Of a stretch of DNA of 64,000 bases, positions 1 through 11,664 are shown piece by piece. The notes beneath the pieces are model-generated. The model searched no databases. It was given only the letters and a program-made list of their open reading frames with translations, and had not been told where the DNA came from. The DNA comes from Phyllosticta citriasiana (lineage: Eukaryota > Ascomycota > Dothideomycetes > Botryosphaeriales > Phyllostictaceae). Both the position numbers and the translations under genes were made by a program. Positions within the stretch are counted from its first letter, which is position 1; every line of letters begins with the position of its first letter. The stretch covers positions 930,001-994,000 of the forward strand of contig JBBPHT010000012.1 of NCBI GenBank assembly GCA_038021145.1, written 5' to 3'.

Positions 1-106
1 ATGGCGAAGCGGAGCCCAAGGCACACATTGACCTGGCGGCGGCGGGGTAAAGCAAGGCAGGCAAGGAACGATGAGTGTTTGGCTCTAGGGGAAATGATGC
101 AATGAA

Positions 107-143
<37 letters not shown>

Positions 144-248
144 GTGGAGAGGGTACAGTAGGTAGGTAGGTAGGTAGGTACCTAGGTAGGTTTGAGAAGT
201 GATGGGGTACATGAGTAGTGTCAAGACCATGTCGAGCTGAAGGGAGAG
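1..248. other. Left flank with 35-nt poly-G tract and AGGT repeats
   Basis: No gene is supported here. An uninterrupted run of 35 G residues occupies 108-142. About 20 bp further on, roughly 160-192 is made of short AGGT/CCTA microsatellite units. The sequence has normal base composition, unlike the element that starts at 249, so it is the unmutated flank of the insertion. The last five bases, 244-248 (GAGAG), are the left target-site duplication. Confidence 0.7.
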
Positions 249-475
249 AATCACGGATAAGTGAGTACGTCCGTGTACGTAATCAGTTATGTGATGAGGG
301 GAAGATATTATCTTATCTCTATAACTATCTACTTACATAACTACTTTATATAATTAGAATTAGGTAATTATAAACATATCTTATTAGTTTAGTACTAATA
401 TTACTACTACTACGCCTTAAGAGATATTAAAGATATTATATTAAGCATATATAGTAGAGTCATCTTAGCGTGATT
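249..475 (-). repeat. LTR of the copia element (3' LTR in element orientation)
   Basis: It aligns without gaps to 6418-6644 at a constant offset of 6169. The differences I see are all transitions (C/T or G/A), in both directions, as expected for RIP acting independently on two copies. The repeat begins AATCACG and ends CGTGATT, a perfect 7-bp inverted terminal repeat, and does not have the usual TG...CA ends. Confidence 0.92.
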
Positions 476-477
476 TA

Positions 478-484
478 CCCCCCT
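478..484 (-). other. Polypurine tract of the copia element
   Basis: On the minus strand this is A followed by six G, two bases before the LTR edge at 475. Position and composition fit the plus-strand primer site of an LTR retrotransposon and set the element's orientation. Confidence 0.65.
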
Positions 485-1699
485 AGAATGGAATGATTCT
501 AAAGCCTAAGAGATATAAGAATACTATAAGATGAAGTTATAGTCTAGCTAAAATAGGAAATATCTTAGTAATACTAAGGGAGGGTCCCCTAGGCCTCTTA
601 ATTATCTATTATAAGGTCTATAAAGCTAACTTTACCTATACCCTTATCCTCTTATTTAATACCCTTAAAGTAGCTAACTACTACCTAGTATCTAGTCTAG
701 GTATAGGGCTAATAGGTAAGAATATAGCTTATATAGGCTCCTTTAAGGAGAAGTATCTTATTATTAGGATTTAAGAGATAGCTATAGTTAATCTTACCTA
801 GATAGTTATTATAGTATAATCCCTCCTAAATAGGGTTAAAAACTAATAAGGCGTATAGGTATAAGATAATAAGATTATTAAATAAGCTAGCTTAATAGAT
901 ACTACTCCTAAGGACTTATATATAGTTCGGTTTCTTATTATAGCGAATAGACTTATAGAGGATGAAGGCTAAGTTAAAGGTATAGCTAGTCTTATAGTTA
1001 AGTTTAATAAAGGTAGGGAGGACTAAGAAGAGGATGTTATATATCTACTTTAATTATATAGGGTCCTAGTAGGCTCTACGTAGCTAGATGTAGTGTTTTC
1101 TAGTAATAGAAGTAAAGGTAGCCTAGATAGCTACTCTACGTTTAAGCGTTTAGCGCTTAAGAGGTCTAAAGATAAGGTTATTAAGGTTATTAAAGAGGCT
1201 ACTACTCTAGTAAGAGGATATTATTAGTTTAAAGGAAAGGAAGAAATAAGTAAGAATAGTCTTAATATATAGGAGATAGTATATTTAATAAGAGGGTTAT
1301 TAAATTATTAGTTATAGGGTTACGCGTTAGCGCTATTAGGTTTAGTATTAATCCTATATAATAGGATAAGCTAACATATTATAAGTAGTAGACTACTACT
1401 CCTAAAACTCTATTCTAGCTAGAGTAAGTCTAGCCTATTAGATAAAGGCTTTATAGACTACTCTATTAAGTTATTTAGTAAGGCTATTAGTAGGTATCTC
1501 TTTAGTTAGATACTATTAAAACTAAATAGAGCTATCCTAGTATACTTAGCGTAGCTAATATTAATAGATATCTACGTATTAAAGAGATGTTTTTAGTTTA
1601 GGAAGATCTTTAGTAATAATCCTAAGCATTTATTAGTTATCGTACTAAAGAATTAGTAATAAGTCTAATCATAAGCGGAGATTCTTAAAGAATTACTTC

Positions 1700-2600
1700 T
1701 ACTAAACTATCTTAGTCCCGGTATAAGAGAGAGATAATAACTTAGCTTTAGTAGTAGATTTTATAACGGTAGTTTAGCGCGTAGCCTTCTAGTCTACTAG
1801 GCTACTAAATAGTATAAAGATCCATCCTTTAGACGACTTATAAGTAGCTATATCATCACTAAATAAAGCGTCTAAAGCTCTAAAGAACTCCCTATATAGG
1901 GTGCTAAGCGCTACTCTATTTAGCTATCCTTATCTATACCGTAGGCTAAGTTCCTTAGTATTAAGTAAGTACTATAGGATGTAATTAGCAGCCTTTAAAT
2001 GAGCCTTTATAGGGTTTATAAGGTATCTAGCTAGCTAAGATGTAGTAAAGGTAATATCTAAGTATATAGTAATAGCTATAAAGTTAATTAAGCTAATACG
2101 GTCTTAAAATACCTTAATCTCTTTAAGCATAGTAATGTAGTCCTTAGGTATAAAGAGGTCTAATCTTACTAGGAGTAGTAATTATAGAGGCTTAGTATTA
2201 AGTTTAATCGCGTACTAGGTAGCTATCTTCTTAATATATGCTTCTTAGTCTACCTAAAGGACCTACTTAGCCCTATTCCTAGTAATCTTCATGCCTAAGA
2301 ACTAGTAGATAGGAGCTCTACCTATAATCTTAATCTCCCTCTTAAGTTTAGATTTAATAGCTACTATATATACTATATCTTTATAAAAGTAAACTATATA
2401 GAAGTTATCTACGTAGAAGAACACGTATATAAGGCTATTAGAGAAGAGATACTTAATTCCCGGCACTTATTTAAAGCCGAGCTTCCTTAGGATACCTATA
2501 AAGTAGGTTTACTAGAGAAGGGAAGCCTCTTTAAGGCTATATAGCGCTTAGTAAATCTTTAATACTATGCGGCCTAGACATTTAATCCCTTCTAGAGGCT
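1700..2600 (-). pseudogene. Copia reverse transcriptase and RNase H remnant
   Basis: Read on the minus strand, the complement of about 2404-2418 gives YVDN, the catalytic YVDD box of copia reverse transcriptase with its second Asp codon mutated. Downstream, about 1800-1870 reads as a mutated version of the copia RNase H block, with recognisable ATYKSSKG- and TTVIKSTTKA-like words. Many in-frame TAG/TAA codons interrupt it, each explicable by a C-to-T or G-to-A change. Domain assignment rests on copia motif order and is a family-level inference. Confidence 0.8.
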
Positions 2601-3849
2601 AGGTATATAGTATATATAGGAGTCTAGTATTTAAGAAGGCGTTAATAACGTCCTATTAGTTATACTCTATATTAAATGCTATAATAATAGCTATTAAGGC
2701 ATAAAAGATTTATATAGTAAGGGTAGACGCGTACGTCTTATACTTTATGCTTTATAAGTCTCCTCTTATATAAAGACGAGCCTTATAATACTCTAGAAAG
2801 AGGTCCATATTTAGCTTATATTTAAATACCTAAGTAAGGGGTATTATTACTACGTCTAGTAGCTTCTTAACCTACTTAAACGTCCTAGTATCTATTACCT
2901 TCTAAAACTCCTTATTAATAGCATCTATAAAGAGGTCTTTATGCGGGTATTATAGCATCTACTTATATCTATAAGGTTCTAGAGGAAGATTATTATAATA
3001 GAGCGCGGCTTACGTTATGATTTATGTAGCTAAGGTGAGGGTAATAGCTAAGGTAAGTAAGGGGTAGAAGCTTTAGTATAAGAGATTAACTAGATAGATT
3101 ATTAGCTTATTATTAAGTTACTTTACTAGATGCTTAGGTTCGTCTTTAGCTAAGCGTTTAACGCTAATAATAGGCGGGAATATACTATCTATATTTAGTA
3201 AGAGACGTGGTTTAGGTGTTATATTTAATATAAGTAGCTAATCTTAGCGTGTTAGCGCGTCTAAATTAAGCGTATAAGGAGGGATCTTATTTATAATACG
3301 CGGTTCTCCTATATTATTAGTAAGATTTAGCCTCTATGTTATAGGATCTATGAGAGTTAATAGGAGATTTAATAAGTCTAAAATGCTTTATAGTATAGCT
3401 AGGACGTCTTAAATAGGAAAGATCATGTTATATTAAAAGTTATCCTAGTTAGTAGGCCCCTAATCTTCCTAAAATAGCTTATTTAATAGGAGCTTTTAAG
3501 GGTTATAATAGGGCTCCTACTAGTTATAAACTTTCTCTTTTATATTAAAGAGTCCTAAGGCTAAAAGCAGCTTATAGAACTAGTCTAGTAGGTAAGGATT
3601 AAGTATATTTAGCGTGTTAATAGCCTATTAGTCCTCTAGCTAGCCTAGATAATATTATTAGCGTTTATTAAAGAGGATGTTCCTAGTCCTTACTACCTTA
3701 TTTAATAATAGGATCTAGATTCACGTAATTATTATTAAATCCTAGCTAACTAAGTATCTAATATTAGTATGTAACTCTAGCTTATAAGTCTTACCTAGTT
3801 AGTCCTTCCCTATCCTATAGATGTACGCCTTATAGCTAAATAGCCTAAT

Positions 3850-4340
3850 ATGAGTAAGATTTAGCTTACGGCTAGTAGTAAGCTTAAACGGGGTTTTCTA
3901 CTTTAGTTACTACGTTAGGGAGTGATTAACTAGATATACTACTATAGCATAAACTTCTAGCTAAAGGTTCTCTAGTAGATTAGCATATAAACGTAGGGAA
4001 TATACTACCTAAATAATTACCCCCCTAGCTCTCTTAGCTAGATCTTATACTAAAGTATATAGCACTATTAGCTTAATCTTAGTCTTATTATTAAGAACTA
4101 TTAAGTGGAACTCTAGGCTAGCTTTTAGCTTATTATCCATCCTTAAGATGTAGATGTCTTATCTAAGGGCATAGATAAACGCTATAAGCTTATTCTATAT
4201 CTTTAGCTAGGTCTTAGTATTATTAGCGGGATATAAGCTTATAAAGTATACTCTAGTCTCTAAGTTATAAGCATAGAATAAGTATAGGTCTCTATTATAC
4301 GCGGGCGTAAAGTATATAATGTCTACTACTATCTCTCCCT
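3850..4340 (-). pseudogene. Copia integrase remnant
   Basis: The complement of about 3880-4330 reads as a degraded copia integrase core: an Asp-initiated block, a following LRMDN-like segment corresponding to the second Asp, and near 3890 a KTPF motif followed by a Leu-Arg-Leu-Phe-Ser-Tyr-like stretch. These are the hallmarks that end the copia integrase core (GKTPFE ... HLRVFGC). Stops of the RIP type interrupt it. It lies upstream, in coding direction, of the reverse transcriptase remnant, which separates copia from gypsy order. Confidence 0.75.
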
Positions 4341-6417
4341 ATAGGGTAGGGAGATAGGCTATAGTATACCTATTATTCATTATAGAGCTCTTAGATCTCG
4401 TATATATATTATACTTATTTATACGCGGGATATCTTTAGATAGTATTATAATAGCTACTCCCTCTATATTATACTCTAGGTATTTAATTCGCTTATAGCT
4501 AATATAGCTAAGGAGGGCGTACTAGGCTAGAGATAGGAGAGATCTTATTAGGTTTATACTATAGTAGGTAATAGCTAGGGTAAACGGTACGGTATTACTA
4601 GATTAAGTTTACTATTATTACTAGAGAGTTATAGTTTAAAGATCTTAAATAATAGAGGCGTAAGCTTATTACTTCTATACTTTAAGGACCTAGTCTACTA
4701 AGAGAGGATTCCCTTATTTATTAGCTAGCTAGTTAAGTATCTAAGGTGTTTACTAGGCTAGAGTATTAATTAGGAAGTATAGGATACGTCCTTATAGCTA
4801 AGAGAGTTAAAATAATAGGTCTCTATTATAGAGTATTACGTTATCCTATAAACGCTAAATAAAGCCGGCCTTCTTAAGGCATCCTTTAGATATAATATTA
4901 ACGTAAAAGCCTAGGATATACGCTATATTATAGAGGTTTAAGTTATATAGGAGGCCTTTAGTATCCTTTATATAGAGTTTAACTCTCCTATATATAACTA
5001 CTCTAATCATCCTATTTCTAACGTTAATATCATTATTTAATAGAAGTCTAGTTAGTTTAAAGCTTACGTAGGAGTAGTAATTAATAATATAAAGATCTAA
5101 GCCTATATCTAGGATCTATCCTTTATTAAGAGCTGTTTAAACTAAGTAGTTCTACGGGTTTTAATTAGAGATAGTAACGTACGCGTTCCCTTTACGCGGT
5201 TTTATAGATTCATTATTATCTAGTAGTTTAAGGACCTTAGTATTATTAAACCGCTTAGGAATGGCTCTCTAGTAAGGCTTAGCCTTAAGTTAGTCTATAT
5301 AGTATAACATTTAAGCCTTCTCCTCCTTTAAGTAGTTATTAAGTAGCTTACGTTTAGCCGGGTTAATAATGTTATAGGCTATATATATAGGGTACTACTT
5401 ATTATCTATCTTCCTAGTTAAGTCTCTATAGGGACGGCCTTTAGACGACGTAGTAGAACCTTTTATTATTATCTAGTCCTTATCTACTTAGCTTAAAACA
5501 TCTTAAAGAACCGCGGTATTACTACTATAGCTACTTATACTAAAGTCTTATCTATATACTAAAAAGGTATTAATAGTAGTAGAAAGATTAAGGTAAGCTA
5601 AAAGGAGCTTCTTTATCTAGAGAGTAGACGTAGCCTACTTATTAGACTTATAGACGGCTTATATAAAGTACTCTACTATCCTACCTACTTTAGGAAGCTT
5701 TAAATCCTCTATATATTATTAGAGATACTCCTATTTACTTACCTAATTTATGGGGTCTTATATCCTTAATTCCTTCTAAAGCTATCTTAACTCCTTTAAG
5801 AGTATCTTTTCCCTATAGTTACTTATTAGTATGAACCTATCCTTTAGAGTGCTTATCCTTTCCTTAATTATAGGTTTTCCGTAAGCTAAGTGTTTAGTAG
5901 TTAGGGAGTAGGTATCTATAATCTTATTAAGGGTAAGGTACTTCTTAGTTATGAAGTCCTTATATAGTAGGAGGAGTAGTACTTATTATTTATAGGTTTT
6001 AAGGTCCTTTTTATTAGTAAGGACTAGTCCTTTAAGGAGAGGCTCTTAAGGCTCTATTTTAGGGAAGAGAGTAATAAGACTAGTATATTTAAGTAGATCA
6101 TATTAATTAAGGAGGGAGATAGTCTAGTTAAGCTATCTATCCTAGTCTTTAGCTATATTAAGAATAATAGTAGCATTAGTAGCTATAGTAATTTTACTAA
6201 GGTGTAATACCTAGAAAGTTCTTAAAACTACCTAATCTAGAAAGGTATAAGTCTTTATAGGGTATAGTACCGTAATATTAAAAACTCTACGTTTCCTATA
6301 GGATTATCCTAATTAGGTATAGTGCTAAGCTTTAATATATAGCTAGAGGGGGCCTACTTAAGTTATATAGCTCTAATTAGTTAACTAGGTATATATTAGT
6401 AATTCTAGGCTTATAAT

Positions 6418-6644
6418 AATTATAGATAAGTAAGTACGTCCGTATATATAATTAGTTATATAATAAGGGGAAGATATTATCTTATCTCTATAACTATCTA
6501 CTTATATAACTACTTTATATAATTAGAATTAGGTAATTATAAATGTATCTTATTAGTTTAGTACCGATATTACTACTACTACGCCTTAAGAGATATTAAA
6601 GATATTATATTAAGCACGTATAGTAGAGTCGTCTTGGCGCGATT
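6418..6644 (-). repeat. LTR of the copia element (5' LTR in element orientation)
   Basis: This partner of 249-475 is more heavily mutated over most of its length but nearly unmutated in its last 20 bases (near 6625-6644). The target duplication GAGAG follows at 6645-6649. Base composition returns to normal immediately after. Confidence 0.92.
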
Positions 6645-6649
6645 GAGAG

Positions 6650-7353
6650 ACAGAGACAGCGGTGGCCAAGGTAACGAGGTAACAAGGTAACGGTGTCGGA
6701 CCGGGCGACGCGGGAGGAGCCAATGGGAGGACGAGTAGAGAGTAGCGGTGGCTGGAGCCTGAAGTGGCTGGAGCTAGAGCCAGGGGGAATGGAACGCGGC
6801 GGGCACGACCTCAACCTCGTGATTTGGTGCTCTCGGCTTCGCTCAGTCGGTCGCACAGCAATTTGCATGTCATGGCATCGGTGCGACTCAATGAGATCAG
6901 ATGCGGTGTATGCAACTTACTTGGCAAGTCTTCCCTGTCTTGGTCCTGCCGTGCCAGATCGGCGCAGGGGATGATGGATGCTCCATCTTGTTGTTGAGCC
7001 ACGCGCCCGCCGCCATATGTGGCCATGAACTCACTCACTCACTCTCTCACTCACTCACTCACTCACTCACTCACTCACTGCAGGAAAACAAGATTGACTG
7101 CCGGCTACCTGCTGTACCTACTTCGCGACTGCCTCTTCCCTACCCTACCCTACCCTACGTGCCTACCCGCTGCTGCAAACCCGACAGACGTCAAAACCCG
7201 CCCTCCCCCCTCTCCAGCCTTTTATTTATTTTCTCCCCCTCCCCCATCCTCTCCCCAGCATCCTACCTACATAACCTGTCCTCGGCACCTCCTCCTCGTC
7301 GTTGTCCTAGCCTCGTCAATTCAATCGCCAGCATACTACCTGCAAGCATCACC
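6650..7353. other. Promoter region of the CFEM gene with TCAC microsatellite
   Basis: No coding region is supported. It contains a (TCAC)n tract at about 7028-7078, TACCC repeats at about 7138-7158, and a C/T-rich stretch from about 7100 to the start codon at 7354. Pyrimidine-rich leaders are common upstream of highly expressed fungal genes. The open frames across this stretch follow the simple repeats and are not genes. Confidence 0.6.
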
Positions 7354-8271
7354 ATGAAGTCCCTCTCCATCCTCGTCGCTGCCGCCTCGGTGGCTGTTGC
7401 CACCTTCGACAACCTGCCCAGCTGTGGAGTACGTCCCCCAGTCCCGACGCCATTCTGGCCGACAAGCTCGCTAACACCCTGCCAAAGCAAGTTTGCATGA
7501 GCAACATGAACAACATCGCTATCAACGAGTTCGGTTGCGCCCAGGGCAATATTGTCTGCTACTGCCAGAAGGTCAACTATGGCTACGGCATCCGTGACTG
7601 CGCCAACGAGGCCTGCTCTTCGCCTGAGGATGCAGCCAACGTCATTTCCTACGGCAGCAACTACTGTGCCGGTGAGTCGCTTGCGCCAACCACCAATTCC
7701 CTGCCACTGACACGAAACCTCCAGGTGCCCTGTCGAGCGCCGCGCCTTCGACCCCCAGCGCACCTGGCTACAGCATCCTGTCGTCTGCCGCCGGCGGTGT
7801 CCCCTCTGGCACAGGTGCCAGCCCCAGTCCTACCGGCACCGGCACTGGCACTGGCACTGGCGCTGGTGGCCTTGGTACCGCCGTCTCGACCGTTAGTGGC
7901 ACGGCGACCGTCACGAGTGGCTCCCAGGTCTTGACCACCACCGGTGCCATCTCGACCATCTTCAGCTCCCTCACCGCTGCCCCAAGCAGCGTTGCCTCGT
8001 CCTTGAGCTCCGTCGTCTCCAGCGTCAACAGCTCGCTGACCTCGGAAATTTCCGGCGCCGCCTCGTCCGCCGCCGCGACTGGCTCTGCCATTGTGAGTCG
8101 ACTTGTTCCCGTCTTTTTTGTTTGCATACTGATAGCAACCAGGAGAGCTCCCTCACCGCGTCCGCGTCTGGCTCGGCCACTTCTACCAGCAGCGAGGCCG
8201 GCGCTGCCCTTGCCACTGCCGCTCCTCTCCTCGGCGCTGGTGCCATGGCTGTCCTCTTGGCCGCCTTTTGA
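7354..8271 (+). CDS. CFEM-domain GPI-anchored surface protein
   Basis: Exons 7354-7428, 7488-7671, 7725-8092 and 8143-8271 join to 251 residues; all three introns are GT-AG with frame closure. Residues 1-17 or so form a signal peptide. A CFEM domain follows at about 20-87: the exons bring together LPSCGQVC, then GC...CYC, then a DC...AC pair and a final NYC, giving the eight-Cys CFEM pattern. The rest is Ser/Thr/Gly/Ala-rich, including a Gly-Thr repeat around 120, and ends in a hydrophobic tail after a Ser/Gly-rich segment, as in GPI-anchored wall proteins. CFEM proteins act at the cell surface, some in haem-iron capture or host contact; which role applies here cannot be read from the sequence. 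Confidence 0.92.
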
Positions 8272-9436
8272 GCAGTCTGAAACGCTTTTCCAGAAGCACC
8301 AGTAGTCGGGGCCAGCGACCACTAATTGGAATGTGGAAAATGACGGACGGATCGCCATTGGCTCTTGTGGAAGGAAAAAAAGGCAAACGGAGTGACGGCC
8401 GATTGCGAAACAAGACGGGAGCACAGAGCACCATTCTCTGTGTTTCAGCACTCTTGCACAAACACACCCCTCTCTTCGTCCCCGTGGCCCTTTTTTCTCC
8501 TGCTTCTGCTGTCGCTTCTTCTCTTTTCCTCTTTTCCCCTTCACCCATGTAATTATTTTGAGCGGCGCGCACGACGATACCCCGCAAGCTAGCCGCAAAG
8601 ACAAGAACGCACGTCACGAGTTACGGAACACGCACCAACGACGACATGTCAGTACAACAAGATCAACAGCGCCACCAGTCGGTAGTAGTAGGTAGTAGGC
8701 AGTAGTCTCAAGAAGTCTACGCCAAGTAATACATATGATCCTCCTCTACCCCAGTTGCCATGTTATTATTTCTTTTGATGAGAGTGATCTGGCAGTGCAC
8801 GACAGGTGGTACAGTGCAGGCCATGGGGTTTTCGTCGTGCATGTGTTGCTACCACCTTGACTTGTTTCTTGGCAGGAGGAGCAGCACCTTTTGTATCACT
8901 GCCACCATGGCCGTAATTTAAGCTTTGTACCTGTCTTGCAACTGTTTCGTGCCATGCCATGGTTTCTTTCTTGCCTGGATGGTTGGGTAGATTGATGACG
9001 TCCCTGTCCGTCGTCATGTCTTGTCTGGTCGTCGAGCAAAAAAAACAAGCTTTGCCATCTCTTTTGCTTTTCCCGCTCCTTCTTCTTCATCGTCGTCGTC
9101 AATTGTCTTCTTTTGGTACACTTTTCTTAGCATCATGCCGCACACCACCACGCACAGACAGACAGACAGAAAGGCACAATTGACAGTCGAGTCGATTCCA
9201 GCCGGTCAGGCACATGCTGTACGTTTCGTTTCGTTTCGTTTCGTTTCGTTTCGCCGACTCCCGTCTCCCTCCCCCGTGTCTGCCCTAACTACACACAGTC
9301 AGTTCTCCGTTTGTCGTTGTTTCGTTTCACCCCACTCTACTCCTCAACCCCCACTCCCCCAATCTGCACTCTACTTCCCATTTGTTAGACCTGTATAGGA
9401 CAGTATACTTCCCGTCAATCTGTCTCGCGTTCTGCC

Positions 9437-9471
<35 letters not shown>

Positions 9472-10697
9472 CCGAAAGTCAATTGCAGCGGCGCATTGGT
9501 TGTCTCGACCGCGACGGACTCGGCCGCCCATCCCATGACATGACGTTGGTCAGTCAGGCAGATCCATACGCACGATACTCACCAACAAACACCACCACCA
9601 CCAATGTACCAAACCAACTGACGTCGAACGCGCAACAATGGCCCGGTCTTGGTAAGTGATGCTATGTGTTTCCCTCTCTCCCATCCCATCCCATCCCATC
9701 CCATCCCATCCGACCCACACACACACACACACACACACTTTGTCCACGTAACCTAAACCCGCTGTGGCGCGCGCGCGCACGCATCGATACGCCGTGCCGC
9801 AGATAAATCAGATAGGCGTCATCCCCGTCGCCGCGCCGGCTAATCAAGGTAGGTAGGTACCTTGGCTTACCTTGCCAACTTACTTGCCTTGTCAGCCTGC
9901 CTGGGTTCGTGACGGGACATGCCGCCGCCGTCGTGGCTGAAGCAGGCAGGCAGATTGGCAAGCAAGCAAGCAAGCAAGGTTGGCATTGTTGGCGTGGCGC
10001 AGGCAGCAGCAGCAGCAGCAGTGACGTGAGTCCACCTAATATCGCAAGACTAATAACGCAGCAAGCAAGGAAGGGGGAGGAGGGGAAGGAGGAAGACGGG
10101 ACGGACGGACGGACGGGCGGGCGGGCGGGCGGGCGATAGGGCTGCAAAAGAAAAGAAAGAAAGAATCAAAAGGTTCCGACGCAAGATTCAGATTGTTTGA
10201 TGGCATGGCATCGCTACTTAAAACGCTTGTTTGAGTGCGGGCGAGTAAGTACTTTCTGTAACCCACCTGATTGATTTGACACTGACCTGGTTTGTGTTAA
10301 GGTGCACTCGGGCTGCAATGGACGACGGGTCGTGTCGTGTCTTGTCGATTTTGCGCGCGCGGGTTCAGCGATGACGGGATGTGTGTTCGCTTGGACGCTG
10401 CACGGACTGACGGGAGGAGGGAGACAAAGTCACTTGAGGAGGTCGGGTGGATGTGATATGATACGCTACGCTGCCGTCAAGGGGCGGTGAGTGGGTGCAC
10501 ATGCATCTGTCGCGAGCAGTATCTGCCTTTGGTTTGCATGAGTGGTTATCAAGCAGTGAGATGAGGAGCTGGAGAACATGTCCGCCGTAAACGCCATGAC
10601 TCTTGCTTTCTGCAACCTTGCGCCAACGCCTGGATTTCTTCTTTTGCGCCATCTCGAGACGCTGCATTTGTAGTAGAAATTCTTCCGTTGATGTGAC
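8272..10697. other. 2.4-kb intergenic stretch rich in simple repeats
   Basis: I see no supportable gene. Simple repeats include (GTTTC)n at 9222-9252, (TGC)n at about 9436-9470, (CATCC)n at 9681-9711, (AC)n at about 9715-9738, (GCAA)n at about 9957-9978, and GGAC units turning into GGGC units at 10097-10135. Open frames here translate these repeats into poly-Leu, poly-Gln or similar and have no other coding features. The first part is the 3' flank of the CFEM gene and the last part the 3' flank of COX11. Confidence 0.7.
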
Positions 10698-11664
10698 CTA
10701 CATTGGCATCGGCTTCAAATGCCCTGCGTTGTCGTACCTCGCCTCTGTCGTCACCGTCAGCGCCCGTCACTCTCCACACCCAGCAACGCCGCAACTTACT
10801 GAAAAACGTATAATTCAGCGTAATCGTGTTGATACCCCTCATATTAATATCATCGACAAACGCCGGGTCAATGTAGAAAAACACGGGCATGTCGACCGTC
10901 TCGCCCTTGTTCAACCGCTGCTCCTCGAAGCAAAAGCACTGGATCTTGCTGAAGTACTGCGCCACCTGCCCCGGCGTCACGCTGTACGTCGCCACGCCGA
11001 TGATGTCCTGGTCGCCCTCGTTGGTCGCCGTGTAGAACGCCAGCGCCGTTTCGCCGGGCAGCACCCGCACCTCGCGCTGCTGCGGCACGAATTTCCAGGG
11101 CAGCACGTCCGACACGGCGCCGTTGAATGTGATGCGCAGTCGCGGTACCGTGTCGACTGGCTTGAGGCGGTCTGCTGGGTCGCCGTCGACGGAGCCGTGC
11201 GCGGCGGATTTGATCGGCTGGCCTCCCCAGCCCGTGGTTTGGCAGATCTACCATATGTTAGGATCGAGCGTGGGAATTGGGGGGGGTAGCACAGATTTCT
11301 CCAACCATTTTGTACATGGGGACCGAGCCGTAGGATAATGCGACGGTGCCGAGAATGACGCTCATGGTGTAGTATCTGGCAGACGATTAGCGCGAGCCGG
11401 CTGCAAGAGTCGCGGAGCAGGAGAGATGTACGCCAATGTCCGATTCTTCTGCTTATACTTCTCCCGCATTTGGTCCATAGTGGGCATCTGCGGTCTGCTT
11501 GGGGCGGCGTTTTGCTGCGGCTTGGAGCTTTTCTGCATGCCCCGTCGCTGTGCGGTGGAATTGATCCGGGGGGTCGCGCGCTGAGCGCAGGTTTTGCATA
11601 TCCATGGCGAAAGTGCGGAGAATGGGCGCGCTAGTCGGCGCAGAGCTGTCGAGGGTGGATTCAT
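10698..11664 (-). CDS. COX11: Cytochrome c oxidase assembly protein Cox11
   Basis: Cox11 delivers copper to the CuB site of cytochrome c oxidase subunit 1 from the inner mitochondrial membrane. Four exons (11432-11664, 11306-11375, 10800-11247, 10698-10744; minus strand) join to 265 residues. The N-terminus is basic and Ser/Thr-rich, as in a mitochondrial presequence. A single membrane segment follows at about 80-98 (after NRTLAYYTM). The copper-binding CFCFEEQ motif comes next, then the typical DPAF and LNYTFF segments. The last exon supplies the expected end, KARYDNAG, after a GTAAGT donor; without that splice the frame runs into unrelated sequence. Length and motif order match the family. 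Confidence 0.95.

Larger units (their letters stand above)
249..6644 (-). mobile_element. RIP-inactivated Ty1/copia LTR retrotransposon, full length
   Basis: This is a complete element with two aligned 227-bp LTRs (249-475 and 6418-6644) flanked by an identical GAGAG at 244-248 and 6645-6649. It codes on the minus strand: a polypurine tract (complement of 478-484) lies two bases from the low-coordinate LTR, and the minus strand reads integrase, then reverse transcriptase, then RNase H towards that end, which is the copia order. The interior is almost pure TA/TAG/CTA words with very few CA or TG dinucleotides. Its frames are full of stops, and mutation stops sharply at the element edges. This is the signature of repeat-induced point mutation. 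No functional protein can be made. What I infer is the family and the mechanism; the repeats and composition are seen directly. Confidence 0.93.

Noticed and set aside
1..104. Open frame from the first base (MAKRSPRHTLTW...)
   Set aside because: It is 34 codons long with no family features, and the window edge prevents judging it.
7139..7160. TACCC repeats resembling a telomere repeat
   Set aside because: The unit lacks the extra T/A of TTAGGG repeats, is only a few units long and lies within unique DNA next to a gene.
10603..11289. 228-codon plus-strand open frame
   Set aside because: It is the antisense of COX11 exon 3. The minus strand has the full Cox11 motif order with matching introns, and the plus frame has none.
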